Shown: in pieces, positions 9,137-19,515 of the stretch
How positions within the stretch are numbered: position 1 is the first letter of the stretch
Layout of the letters: the number at the start of each line of letters is the position of its first letter
Origin: Salinarimonas ramus
GTDB taxonomy: Bacteria; Pseudomonadota; Alphaproteobacteria; Rhizobiales; Beijerinckiaceae
Reading direction: 5' to 3'
Assembly: GCF_014645695.1 (NCBI RefSeq)
Contig: NZ_BMMF01000013.1
Span: 62,001-126,000, forward strand
DNA length: 64,000 nucleotides
Position numbers and translations under genes: made by a program
The notes under the pieces: generated by a model
Databases searched by the model: none
Seen by the model: only the letters and a program-made list of their open reading frames with translations
Told to the model about the DNA's origin: nothing

Positions 9137-11101
9137 TCAACCGAGGGCGAGCACGCTCGCCTTCGAGGAGAACAGCTTCACCGAGCGATTGCGCGCGAGA
9201 GCGTAGAGCAGCGCCTTCACGCCCTGCGTCGCCCCCACCAGCGAGCGCGCGCGATCGGCGTTGGTGCCCCGGATCGCTTCCGCCCCGCCGATCTCGTAGA
9301 GATGCAGCAGCGCCGCGCTCGAGATCAGCGAGAGGTGCGTGAAGGCCTGCGGGAAGTTGCCGAGGAAGCCGCCGGTCTTCGGGTCGATCTCCTCGGCATA
9401 GAGGCCCACGTCGTTGGCGCGCGCGAGCAGGCTCTCGAACAGCGCCCGCGCCTCGTCCCCGCGGCCGACCGTGAGGTAGGCTTCCACGAGCCAGAAGCTC
9501 GTGATCATGAAGGCGCCCTCGCCGCCGGTCAGCCCGTCCTCGCCCTTGTAGCGGAAGACGAGATCGCCGACCTTCAGGTCCGCCTCGATCCGGCGCACCG
9601 TCTCCTCGAAGAGCGCCGGGTCGAGCGGCAGGCCGAGCAGCGGCACCTGCAGGAGCGCGGCGTCGACGGCCTCGTTGCCGAAGGATTGCGTCAGGTAGGG
9701 CGGATCGCCCGCCGTGCCCTTCTCGCGGATGGCGTCGAGGATGAGATCGCGGTTCTCGGCCCACAGCGGGCGATCGCCGAGCAGCTTCGCGGCGCGGTCG
9801 AGGGTCACCCAGGCCATGGCCTTGCCCTGCACGAAATCCTGCGGGCCGGAGCGCATCTCCCACAGCCCCTGGTCCGGCAGCTCCCAGGTGAGGCAGACGT
9901 GGTCGGCGATGGAGGCCATGAGCGCCTTCTCGTCGGGCCCGAGATCGGCGCCGAGCGCATGGCGCAGGTCCGCCCAGTCGAGCACCTCGCCGAAGACGTC
10001 GAGCTGGCGCTGCTCGGCCGCCTCGTTGCCGGTCCGCACCGGGCCCGCGCCGCGATAGCCGGCGAGGTCGCCGCGCGTCACCTCGGGCAGGAAGGGCTGT
10101 CCGTCGATGCCGTAGACGATGCGCATGGTCGAGCCTTCGCGCAGGCATCTCCTCGTGAGGAATTCCGAGAACCGTGCCGCCTCGCCGCTGTAGCCGAGCG
10201 CGGAGAGGGAGAAGAGCGCGAAGCACGAATCGCGCAGCCAGGAGAAGCGGTAGTCCCAATTGCGCGAGCCGCCGAGCTCCTCCGGCAGCGACGTCGTCGC
10301 GGCGGCGACGAGGGCGCCGGTCGGCGCGTAGGTCAGGCATTTGAGCGCGAGCGCCGAGCGAACCACCTGCTCCGCATAGGGTCCGCGATAGCGCGTGTAG
10401 GCCGCCCACTCGCGCCAGAAGGCGCAGGTGACGGCGACCAGCTCCTCCACCCGCTCGCGCGGATCGAAGAGCGGCATGACATGGGTGAGGACGGTGGGCA
10501 CGCTCTCGCCCTCGGCGATCTCGTGGCGCACGAGGGCGGTGCCCTCGCGCATCTCGATCTCGCCGCCGCACCAGAGCATCAGCCCGCCGCGCAGCGCGAT
10601 CCGCCCATCCTCGACCACCATGTTCAAGGCCTCTTTCGAGAAGCCCGGCCCACGGGGCGAGAATCGGCTCGTGACGGCGACCCGGCCCTTCGTGCAGGCG
10701 AGGCGTCGCACCAGCCAGCCAGGGGCGTTGAGGTCGACGTAGTCGTGGACGGCGGCCTCGCGGGTGCGGCCCACCGGCATGAAGTCGGTCACCTCGAGCA
10801 CGCCCGTCTCGCAGACGAAGGTCGTGTGCAGCACGTTGGTGCGGTCGAGATAGGCGCGGTGTACCTCCTTCACGCCGTCGGGCAGGATCTCCCAGGCGCC
10901 GCCGCCGAGATCGCCGCGCTCGCCGCCGTCCAGCAGGCGAAAGAAGGTCGGGTCGTCGTCGAAGCGCAGCAGCGCCAGCCAATCGATCGCCCCCGCTCGG
11001 GACACCAGCGCGGCGCCGTGGCAATCGCCGATGATGGCGTAATCCTCGATGGGCGGCTGGACGTAGGGCGGCGGCTCGACGGGACGGGACTCGGGCGGCA
11101 T
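9137..11101 (-). CDS. Glycoside hydrolase family 15 protein (glucoamylase/trehalase-like)
   Basis: A 654-residue enzyme with the two-part structure usual for bacterial GH15. An N-terminal beta-rich domain begins IEDYAIIGDCHGAALVSRAGAIDW. An (alpha/alpha)6 barrel carries GGSRNWDYRFSWLRDSCF, a WELPDQGLWEMR segment holding the likely catalytic acid, and the late LYAEEIDPKTGGFLGNFPQAFTH region with the expected base glutamate. The reaction is hydrolysis of terminal alpha-glucosidic bonds; some relatives are trehalases, and the substrate cannot be decided from sequence. There is no signal peptide, so it acts in the cytoplasm, perhaps on glycogen or trehalose. It is divergent from the ChaN-like gene across 133 bp. 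Confidence 0.9.
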   Translation of the reverse strand: MPPESRPVEPPPYVQPPIEDYAIIGDCHGAALVSRAGAIDWLALLRFDDDPTFFRLLDGGERGDLGGGAWEILPDGVKEVHRAYLDRTNVLHTTFVCETGVLEVTDFMPVGRTREAAVHDYVDLNAPGWLVRRLACTKGRVAVTSRFSPRGPGFSKEALNMVVEDGRIALRGGLMLWCGGEIEMREGTALVRHEIAEGESVPTVLTHVMPLFDPRERVEELVAVTCAFWREWAAYTRYRGPYAEQVVRSALALKCLTYAPTGALVAAATTSLPEELGGSRNWDYRFSWLRDSCFALFSLSALGYSGEAARFSEFLTRRCLREGSTMRIVYGIDGQPFLPEVTRGDLAGYRGAGPVRTGNEAAEQRQLDVFGEVLDWADLRHALGADLGPDEKALMASIADHVCLTWELPDQGLWEMRSGPQDFVQGKAMAWVTLDRAAKLLGDRPLWAENRDLILDAIREKGTAGDPPYLTQSFGNEAVDAALLQVPLLGLPLDPALFEETVRRIEADLKVGDLVFRYKGEDGLTGGEGAFMITSFWLVEAYLTVGRGDEARALFESLLARANDVGLYAEEIDPKTGGFLGNFPQAFTHLSLISSAALLHLYEIGGAEAIRGTNADRARSLVGATQGVKALLYALARNRSVKLFSSKASVLALG

Positions 11102-11234
11102 GCGCTCTCCTCGGGGATCGGTCGGCGGGACAACGCACGGCGAGCGTGGCCGTTCGTCCGCGCGTCACGCCTCACGGGGACGTGACGCCGCAGCGGCGTT
11201 CCGGAGCGCGGCGCGATGCGCTATCTCGCAGAGC

Positions 11235-12179
11235 ATGCGCACGTTCACGACCGCCCTCCTCCTCGTCGCGGCGACGGCCGCTCCCGCGCTCGCCGCGTCC
11301 GAGATCCCTGCTTTCGTCGGGCCGAACGCGCCGCTCGTCGGCGCGATCCACGACGCGCGCACCGGCGAGGCGCTGACGCCGGAGATCGTCGCTGCGATGG
11401 TCGCCGAGGCGGATCTCGTGCTGCTCGGCGAGCGCCACGACAACCCGGACCACCACGCCCTCCAGGCTTGGGCGACGGGCGTCGCCGCGGCGGCCCACCC
11501 GGAAGGGCGGCTCGTGCTGGAGATGGTCCGTCGCGGTGAGGACGTGCCGCTCGCAGAGGCGTCGGCGCAGGACGTCGAGGCGCTGGGCGAGGCGCTCGCC
11601 TGGGAGGCGAACGGCTGGCCGGACTTCGCGATGTACGCCCCGATCCTCGAGGCGGCTCTCGAAGCGGACTGGACGCTGCATGCCGGCGACGTCGACCGCG
11701 AAACGATGGGCGCCCTCGCATCCGACACGGACCCGCTCGGCGAGACGGAGCGCGCCCGCCTCGCCCTCGACGCGCCGCTGCCCGATGCCGCGCTCGCGAC
11801 CATGGAGCAGGCCATCGTCGAGGGCCATTGCGGTCTCCTGCCCGACGAGGCCGTACCGGGCTTCGTCGCCGCGCAGCGCCTGCGCGACGCGTCGCTCGCG
11901 GACGCGCTGCTCGAGGCGCCCTCCCCCGCCGTGCTGATCGCGGGTGCGGGCCATGTCGGCCCGGAGGCGGTGCCGTTCTATCTCGCGGCACGCGCGCCCG
12001 AGCGCGAGACGTTGACCATCGCCTTCGTCGAGGCGCCGGCCGACGTCGAGGAGCCCGGCGCGCTGGCGCCGGGCTTCGGCACGCAGGACGCGCCCGTCGA
12101 CATCGCCTGGTTCACGCCCGCGATCGAGCGCGGCGACGTCTGCGCCTCCCTTCGCGAGCGATTCGCGCCGGCAGACTGA
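11235..12179 (+). CDS. ChaN-like exported protein (haem-binding uptake family)
   Basis: A 314-residue protein with a Sec signal peptide (MRTFTTALLLVAATAAPALA-A). The mature part has the ChaN/PF04187 signature LLGERHDNPDHHALQ, a GRLVLEMVRRGED segment, NGWPDFAMYAPILEAA and the late LIAGAGHVGPEAVPFYL. Relatives such as Campylobacter ChaN bind haem and have been linked to iron uptake. The signal lacks a lipobox Cys, so it is predicted to be soluble in the periplasm rather than a lipoprotein. No TonB receptor or haem transporter lies nearby, so a role in haem uptake is only inferred. Confidence 0.8.
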   Translation: MRTFTTALLLVAATAAPALAASEIPAFVGPNAPLVGAIHDARTGEALTPEIVAAMVAEADLVLLGERHDNPDHHALQAWATGVAAAAHPEGRLVLEMVRRGEDVPLAEASAQDVEALGEALAWEANGWPDFAMYAPILEAALEADWTLHAGDVDRETMGALASDTDPLGETERARLALDAPLPDAALATMEQAIVEGHCGLLPDEAVPGFVAAQRLRDASLADALLEAPSPAVLIAGAGHVGPEAVPFYLAARAPERETLTIAFVEAPADVEEPGALAPGFGTQDAPVDIAWFTPAIERGDVCASLRERFAPAD

Positions 12180-12187
12180 GACGCGCG

Positions 12188-12241
12188 CCGCCACCTCCTC
12201 GAAGGGGAGGAGTCCGCGCGCAGCGCGGGCGGTGGGGCCGT
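12188..12241. repeat. Dispersed intergenic repeat, single unit (copy 2)
   Basis: One type-1 unit between the convergent 3' ends of the ChaN-like and UbiH-like genes. The first palindrome is CCTCCTCGAAGGGGAGGAG, the second hairpin CCGCGCGCAGCGCGGG, then GGTGGGGCCG. It is nearly the same as the left half of the copy at 1706, with a different second-hairpin loop. Confidence 0.8.
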
Positions 12242-12263
12242 CTCCTTTTACGGCGATGGCCGC

Positions 12264-13523
12264 TCAGAACGCCACCGCCCGCGGTTCGCGCCTGCGCATC
12301 AGTTGCGGCGTGCCGATCGTGGGCGTCACGCCCTCGCGCATCAGCATGCGCCGCAGCGGCCCGACCGCCGAGAGCGCGTGGAGGCCAGCACCCCGCAGGA
12401 AGTCCGCGGGGAGGATGCCGGCCAGAAGCGTGCGGTTGAGCATGTCGACACCGAGCGTGCGCGTGCGCACGTCGAGCGCGCGGGAGCGCTCGTAGGCCCG
12501 CAGTGCCGCGCGCGAGCCCGGATCGGTGTTCGCCGAGACGGCGGCGTCGCGCAGCGAGGCGACGTCGCGCAGGCCGAGATTGAGCCCCTGCGCGCCGATC
12601 GGCGGGAAGACGTGCGCCGTCTCGCCGACGAGCGCGAGGCGATCGGCGGTGTAGCGCTGCACCGACATGCCCGTCATCGGCACGACGCCGCGGGGCCCGT
12701 CGATGCGCATGGCGCCGAGCAGCGAGCGCGCCTGCCGCTCCACCGCGCGGGCGAGCGCGTCGTCGTCGAGCGCGGCGAGCGCCTCCGCCTTCTCCGGCGC
12801 CGTGACCCAGACGAGGCTCGAGCGGCGCCCGGGCAGCGGCACGAGCGTGAAGGGGCCGTGGCGGGTGTGGAACTCGCTCGAGACGTCGCGGTGGTCGCGC
12901 TCGTGCGCGAGGATGGTGGTCAGCGCCTTCTGCGGGTAGGTCCAGCTGCGCGTGCGGATGCCCGCCGCCTCGCGCAGCTTCGAGCCGCGGCCGTCGGCGG
13001 CGACGATCAGCGAGGCGAGGAGGCTCGATCCGTCGGCGAGGCGCACGGCACGCTCGGCGCCCTCCTCCGCCTCGTCCGGCTCGCCCTCACCCGGTGCGAA
13101 AACCTCCTGCACGGCGCCGAGCCCGTCCGCCGAGACGGGGAAATGCGTCAGCCCGGGCGCCTCGCCGACGGCCTCCGCCAGCCGCTCGACGAGGGTCGCG
13201 TTCTCCACGTTCCAGCCGAAGGCGTCGAGGTCGATCTCGTGCGCCTTGAAGTCGACATTGGGCGCGCGGAAGAGGTTGTCCGTGGCGTCGACGAGGCGCA
13301 TCGTCTCCAGCGGCGCCGCCTCCGGCGCGAGCGCGTCCCACACGCCGAGCGCCTCGAGAAAGCTCACCGAGCCGTCGAGCAGCGCCACCGTGCGCCCGTC
13401 GCGCGCGGCGCGGACCTCGCCGACGAGCGCCGTCGCGTAGCCTTCCCGTGCGAAAGCCAGCGCGGCGGCGATGCCCGTCGCACCCGCACCGACGACGACG
13501 ACGTCGAGGCTCTTCTCGCTCAT
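12264..13523 (-). CDS. UbiH/UbiF/COQ6-family FAD-dependent hydroxylase
   Basis: A flavoprotein monooxygenase (419 residues) of the group that hydroxylates the ubiquinone ring using O2 and NAD(P)H. It has the dinucleotide fold VVVVGAGATGIAAALAFA at the N terminus, the middle ADGRGSKLRE motif and the C-terminal FAD ribityl motif ALVGETAHVFPPIGAQGLNLGLRD (shown in part: GETAH replaces the commoner GDAAH). The length fits ubiquinone hydroxylases. Which ring position it acts on (C5, C6 or C1) cannot be assigned. It is divergent from the DUF2182 gene, and a Crp/Fnr-type palindrome lies in the shared 102 bp upstream region. Confidence 0.88.
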   Translation of the reverse strand: MSEKSLDVVVVGAGATGIAAALAFAREGYATALVGEVRAARDGRTVALLDGSVSFLEALGVWDALAPEAAPLETMRLVDATDNLFRAPNVDFKAHEIDLDAFGWNVENATLVERLAEAVGEAPGLTHFPVSADGLGAVQEVFAPGEGEPDEAEEGAERAVRLADGSSLLASLIVAADGRGSKLREAAGIRTRSWTYPQKALTTILAHERDHRDVSSEFHTRHGPFTLVPLPGRRSSLVWVTAPEKAEALAALDDDALARAVERQARSLLGAMRIDGPRGVVPMTGMSVQRYTADRLALVGETAHVFPPIGAQGLNLGLRDVASLRDAAVSANTDPGSRAALRAYERSRALDVRTRTLGVDMLNRTLLAGILPADFLRGAGLHALSAVGPLRRMLMREGVTPTIGTPQLMRRREPRAVAF

Positions 13524-13584
13524 GGTCCGCTCCCTCGCTGTGCTTCGAGGTCACACATCTAGCGCGCCCCGCGTCGCTTGGCGA

Positions 13585-13598
13585 TTGATGCGCGTCAA
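13585..13598. promoter_or_regulatory. Candidate FNR/FixK-type binding site
   Basis: TTGATGCGCGTCAA matches the Crp/Fnr-family consensus TTGAT-N4-ATCAA at nine of ten fixed positions. It lies between the divergent UbiH-like and DUF2182 genes. On the minus strand a TAGATG hexamer (13552-13557) would place the site about 40-46 bases upstream of a transcript for the UbiH-like gene. Toward DUF2182 it would be too close to the ATG for ordinary activation. Confidence 0.45.
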
Positions 13599-13625
13599 CG
13601 CGTCTCGCGCCGCGATGGTCTAGAG

Positions 13626-14513
13626 ATGCGTACGTCCCGATCCTCGAAGGTCGCCCCGTTGAGCCGTTCCGCAGAGCCTCTCGCCGCCGCCTCCCCACGC
13701 GTCTTCGCGCGGCCCGTTCCCGTGGCGCTCGTCTCGATCGCCGCGCTGACGCTGATGGGCTGGTCGATTCTCTTCTGGGAAGCGATCCGCCGCGGCGGCG
13801 GCGCGGACGCGTTCCTGGAAGCCCTGTGCACGCCCGCCGCCGTCCTCGCGGCGCCGAGCCTCGCGGGCGCGCTCTCGGCGCTCGCGCTCTCGATCGGCAT
13901 GTGGATCGCGATGAGCGTCGCCATGATGCTGCCCACCGCGAGCGCGCTCGTCGTCGGCTACGCCGATCGCGCCGAGACCGCCCGCGCGGCGGGCGAGCGC
14001 GCCGTCTCGCCCCTCGTGCTCGGCGCAGGCTACCTCTCCGTCTGGATCGCGGTCTCCGTCGTCGTGGCGCTCGTGCAGACGGGCGTGTCGGTGGCCTTCG
14101 CCACGGTCGACATGCCCGAGCGGATCGTCGGCGTGCTCGGCGGGGCGGCGCTCGGGGCCGCGGGGCTCTACCAGTTCACCGCCTTCAAGCTCTCCTGCCT
14201 CGTTGCCGTCGGCTCGCCCTTCGCGGGGCGCGAGGAGGGCTGGCTTTCTCGCCCCCGCGCCGTCTACGCGCTCGGCCTGCGCCAGGGCGCGGCCTGCGTC
14301 GGCTGCTGCTGGGCGATGATGGCGGTCCTCGCTTTGCTCGGAGCCATGAACCTCGTGTGGATGGCGGTGTTCTCCGCGATCATGGCCGCCGAGAAGCTCG
14401 TCGCCACCGAGCGCGCGGCGACCATCGTCGGCACGGGCCTGATCGCCGCCGGCGTCGCGCTGTCCGTGATGGCGGTCGGCCCGGAGGCGATCACGGACTA
14501 CCTCGCCCGCTGA
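13626..14513 (+). CDS. DUF2182 integral membrane protein
   Basis: A 295-residue polytopic membrane protein of the DUF2182 family (sometimes called predicted metal-binding). About seven hydrophobic segments are visible. Family motifs are MWIAMSVAMMLPTA, GLYQFTAFKLSCL and the Cys pair in GAACVGCCWAMM. The function of the family is not established; the conserved Met and Cys residues in membrane segments invite a metal-related role, but that is inference. It may share an oxygen-responsive upstream region with the divergent UbiH-like gene. A repeat pair follows its stop codon. Confidence 0.82.
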   Translation: MRTSRSSKVAPLSRSAEPLAAASPRVFARPVPVALVSIAALTLMGWSILFWEAIRRGGGADAFLEALCTPAAVLAAPSLAGALSALALSIGMWIAMSVAMMLPTASALVVGYADRAETARAAGERAVSPLVLGAGYLSVWIAVSVVVALVQTGVSVAFATVDMPERIVGVLGGAALGAAGLYQFTAFKLSCLVAVGSPFAGREEGWLSRPRAVYALGLRQGAACVGCCWAMMAVLALLGAMNLVWMAVFSAIMAAEKLVATERAATIVGTGLIAAGVALSVMAVGPEAITDYLAR

Positions 14514-14540
14514 CCAACGAGGTTGATGACGTCCGCACCG

Positions 14541-14673
14541 CGCCACCTCCCCGCAGGGCAGGACGACGACCCGAGGGTCGGAGGGTGGGGAGGGGGCGGG
14601 CCGGCCCGCAGAACCCGCGGAACGGCCCCACCGCCCGCTTCGCGGACTCCTCCCCTGCGGGAAGGTGGCGCCG
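14541..14673. repeat. Dispersed intergenic repeat, inverted pair (copy 3)
   Basis: It fills most of the 320-base gap between the DUF2182 gene and gyrA. The left unit starts CGCCACCTCCCCGCAGGG; the right unit ends CTCCCCTGCGGGAAGGTGGC, with the second hairpin CCGCTTCGCGG. The centre is a G-rich stretch (GGTGGGGAGGGGGCGGG). The remaining part of the gap, 14674-14833, holds the predicted gyrA promoter and leader; no gene is seen there. Confidence 0.78.
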
Positions 14674-14728
14674 CCCGTCATTCCGGTGGATGACTCCCGC
14701 GCCAACGCTCTCGCAACCCTTGCCATGC

Positions 14729-14757
14729 TTGCGATCGGCGCCCGGAGCGGCCATCTA
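14729..14757 (+). promoter_or_regulatory. Possible gyrA promoter
   Basis: TTGCGA and CATCTA are separated by 17 bases, about 77 bases before the chosen gyrA start. The -10 match is modest, so this is a candidate only. Confidence 0.35.
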
Positions 14758-14833
14758 GAGGGTTGATTTCCCCGTGGATTCGGTCGCCCTCGCGCCCCGG
14801 CCACGGCATTGTCGACGCGAGAGAAGGTCGCCC

Positions 14834-17650
<2,817 letters not shown>

Positions 17651-17667
17651 TCGCCACGACGCGAACC

Positions 17668-17693
17668 GGCGCGCCCGCCCTTGCGGGCGCGCC
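17668..17693 (+). terminator. Hairpin after gyrA, likely terminator
   Basis: Perfect 11-bp stem (GGCGCGCCCGC with its complement at 17683-17693) and a CCTT loop, 17 bases after the gyrA stop. No long T tract follows, so termination strength is uncertain. It separates gyrA from coaD. Confidence 0.6.
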
Positions 17694-17716
17694 GCGTTGC
17701 GGCTAACGCTCCTCGC

Positions 17717-18211
17717 ATGCCAGGTCCCCGCACCGCCCTCTACACCGGCTCCTTCGATCCCGTCACGAACGGGCACGTGGACGTTCTCGTCCAGGGGGCC
17801 GCGCTCGTCGACCGGATCGTGATCGCCATCGGTGTGCATCCGGGCAAGACGCCGCTGTTCTCGGCGGACGAGAAGGCGGACCTCATCCGCGCGAGCCTCG
17901 CCATGCTCTCGCTTCCCGTGAAGGTGGAGATCGTCACCTTCGCCGATCTCGCGGTGGACGCAGCACGCCGGGCCGGCGCGACGATCGTCCTGCGGGGCCT
18001 GCGCGATGCCACCGATTTCGACTACGAGATGCAGATGGCGGGCATGAACGCCGCCATGGCGCCCGAGATCCGCACGATCTTCCTTCCCGCCTCGGGGCCG
18101 ACCCGCCACATCTCCGGCACGTTGGTGCGGCAGGTGGCGAAGATGGGCGGCGACGTCGCCCCCTTCGTGCCCGCGCCCGTCGCCGCGGCCCTGAAGGCCA
18201 AGCTCGCTTGA
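17717..18211 (+). CDS. coaD: Phosphopantetheine adenylyltransferase
   Basis: It transfers AMP from ATP to 4'-phosphopantetheine to make dephospho-CoA, the fourth step of CoA synthesis. The 164 residues show the nucleotidyltransferase start [11 protein letters not shown] (residues 10-20), the [18 protein letters not shown] segment that binds the pantetheine side, and the C-terminal [19 protein letters not shown] region in place of the usual SSSxVR motif. The length is typical. It is followed 38 bp later by the exported cyclophilin gene, so gyrA (partly), coaD and the two cyclophilin genes all run in one direction. Confidence 0.96.
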   Translation: MPGPRTALYTGSFDPVTNGHVDVLVQGAALVDRIVIAIGVHPGKTPLFSADEKADLIRASLAMLSLPVKVEIVTFADLAVDAARRAGATIVLRGLRDATDFDYEMQMAGMNAAMAPEIRTIFLPASGPTRHISGTLVRQVAKMGGDVAPFVPAPVAAALKAKLA

Positions 18212-18249
18212 CGCCGCGCCAGAACCGCGGCTCCCACCTGGAGACATGC

Positions 18250-18771
18250 ATGAAGACGCTTCTCGCCGCCTTCGCCCTCATGCTCGCGGCCGTGCTGCCG
18301 GCCGCGGCGCAGGAGAACACGCTCGTCATGGAGACGCCTCACGGCGAGGTCGTCATCGAGCTGCGCGAGGATCTCGCCCCGCAGCACGCCGAGCGCCTGC
18401 GCACGCTGACCAGCCAGGGCTTCTACGACGGCGTGCCCTTCCACCGCGTCATCTCGGGCTTCATGGCCCAGACCGGCGACCCGACGGGCACCGGCACCGG
18501 CGGCTCGGACCTGCCGGACCTCTCGGCGGAGTTCACCAACACGCCGTTCCGGCGCGGCTCCATCGGCATGGCGCGCACGCAGGACCCGAATTCGGCCAAC
18601 AGCCAGTTCTTCATCGTCTACGACCGCGCCGAATGGCTCGACAACCAGTACACCTATGTCGGCGACGTCGTCTCCGGCATGGAGGCGATCGACGCCCTCG
18701 CGAAGGGCGTCGGCCAGTCCGGCATGGTTCCCAATCCCGACCGCATCGTCTCGATGCGGGTGGGGCAGTGA
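18250..18771 (+). CDS. Exported peptidyl-prolyl cis-trans isomerase (cyclophilin)
   Basis: A periplasmic cyclophilin of 173 residues. The signal peptide is MKTLLAAFALMLAAVLPAAA-Q. The cyclophilin core shows FYDGVPFHRVISGFMAQTGD (the catalytic Arg is in FHRV), GTGTGGSDLPDL, and FRRGSIGMARTQDPNSANSQFFI. It speeds Xaa-Pro isomerisation in folding exported proteins. The ATG at 18250 was preferred because CTGGAGA lies upstream and the signal peptide starts there; a TTG at 18208 would bury it. It sits in tandem with a close cytosolic paralogue 46 bp downstream. Confidence 0.93.
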   Translation: MKTLLAAFALMLAAVLPAAAQENTLVMETPHGEVVIELREDLAPQHAERLRTLTSQGFYDGVPFHRVISGFMAQTGDPTGTGTGGSDLPDLSAEFTNTPFRRGSIGMARTQDPNSANSQFFIVYDRAEWLDNQYTYVGDVVSGMEAIDALAKGVGQSGMVPNPDRIVSMRVGQ

Positions 18772-18817
18772 GCCCGTTCCGATTATTTCGACACGCAACC
18801 AAGCACAGGAGGGCCCG

Positions 18818-19282
18818 ATGGCCGATCCCGAGAACACCCTCGTCCTGGAGACGACCAAGGGCCGCGTCGTCATCGAGCTGCGCCCCGATCTCGCGCCCAA
18901 CCACGTCGAGCGCATCAAGACGCTCGCCCGCCAGGGCTTCTATGACGGCATCGCCTTCCACCGGGTGATCGAGGGCTTCATGGCCCAGACCGGCTGCCCG
19001 AACGGCACCGGCACCGGCGGCTCGGACTTCCCCGACCTGAAGGCGGAGTTCAACGCCGAGCCGCACGTGCGCGGCACCTGCTCCATGGCGCGCACCAACG
19101 CGCCGCATTCGGCCAACAGCCAGTTCTTCATCTGCTTCGGCGACGCCCGCTTCCTGGACAAGCAGTACACGGTCTGGGGCAAGGTCACCGAGGGCATGGA
19201 GAACGTCGACCAGATCAAGCGCGGCGAGCCCGTGCGTGACCCCGATCGCATCGTCTCGATGAAGGTCGCCGCCGACGCCTGA
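18818..19282 (+). CDS. Cytosolic peptidyl-prolyl cis-trans isomerase (cyclophilin)
   Basis: A 154-residue cyclophilin without a signal peptide, strongly similar along its length to the exported paralogue just upstream (FYDGIAFHRVIEGFMAQTGC, GTGTGGSDFPDLKAEF, CSMARTNAPHSANSQFFI). The ribosome site CAGGAGGG lies 7 bases before the ATG. The pair looks like an old tandem duplication in which one copy kept or gained a signal peptide, giving one folding helper per compartment. A hairpin follows at 19295-19322. Confidence 0.93.
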   Translation: MADPENTLVLETTKGRVVIELRPDLAPNHVERIKTLARQGFYDGIAFHRVIEGFMAQTGCPNGTGTGGSDFPDLKAEFNAEPHVRGTCSMARTNAPHSANSQFFICFGDARFLDKQYTVWGKVTEGMENVDQIKRGEPVRDPDRIVSMKVAADA

Positions 19283-19294
19283 GGCGCGACGGGC

Positions 19295-19322
19295 GCCGCT
19301 CGTTCGGACGTGAGCGAGCGGC
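19295..19322 (+). terminator. Weak hairpin after cyclophilin genes
   Basis: Eight-base-pair stem GCCGCTCG/CGAGCGGC with a 12-base loop, 12 bases after the stop. No T tract follows, so its role as a terminator is uncertain. Confidence 0.4.
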
Positions 19323-19329
19323 ACCGCAT

Positions 19330-19351
19330 CTCTTCCCGGCAGGGGAAAATG
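19330..19351. repeat. Degenerate half copy of the dispersed repeat (copy 4)
   Basis: CTCTTCCCGGCAGGGGAAAATGG resembles the first palindrome of the repeat units (TTCCC-GGCA-GGGAA, then TGGCGCC), with the second hairpin missing. It probably is a decayed remnant. Confidence 0.45.
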
Positions 19352-19452
19352 GCGCCGGGTCGGCCGCAACGTCATCGCCCCGCGAGCCCGAAGGATCCCC
19401 GCTCGGACGGCGCGACGTGCACCCGCAAAACGTCCTGGACTGGAGCATCCTC

Positions 19453-19512
19453 ATGATGGTTGCTTCTTCCGCAAAGAAGGAGAAGCACCGCGGGAAGCGC
19501 GAGGACACGTAG
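19453..19512 (+). CDS. Possible 19-residue basic leader peptide
   Basis: ATG ATG start with GGAG seven bases upstream, encoding a Lys/Arg-rich 19-residue peptide (MMVASSAKKEKHRGKREDT) that stops three bases before the ATG of the FAD monooxygenase. An in-frame GTG at 19417 would give 31 residues. The surrounding DNA is less GC-rich than its neighbours. It may be a translated leader coupled to the next gene, or chance. Not recognised. Confidence 0.25.
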   Translation: MMVASSAKKEKHRGKREDT

Positions 19513-19515
19513 ACC

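Noticed and set aside
8372-11185. A 937-codon frame antisense to the GH15 gene
   Set aside because: The GH15 protein has clear family motifs; the opposite product does not.
18250-19282. The two cyclophilin genes as a recent duplication or assembly artefact
   Set aside because: The proteins differ at many positions and only one has a signal peptide, so they are old paralogues.
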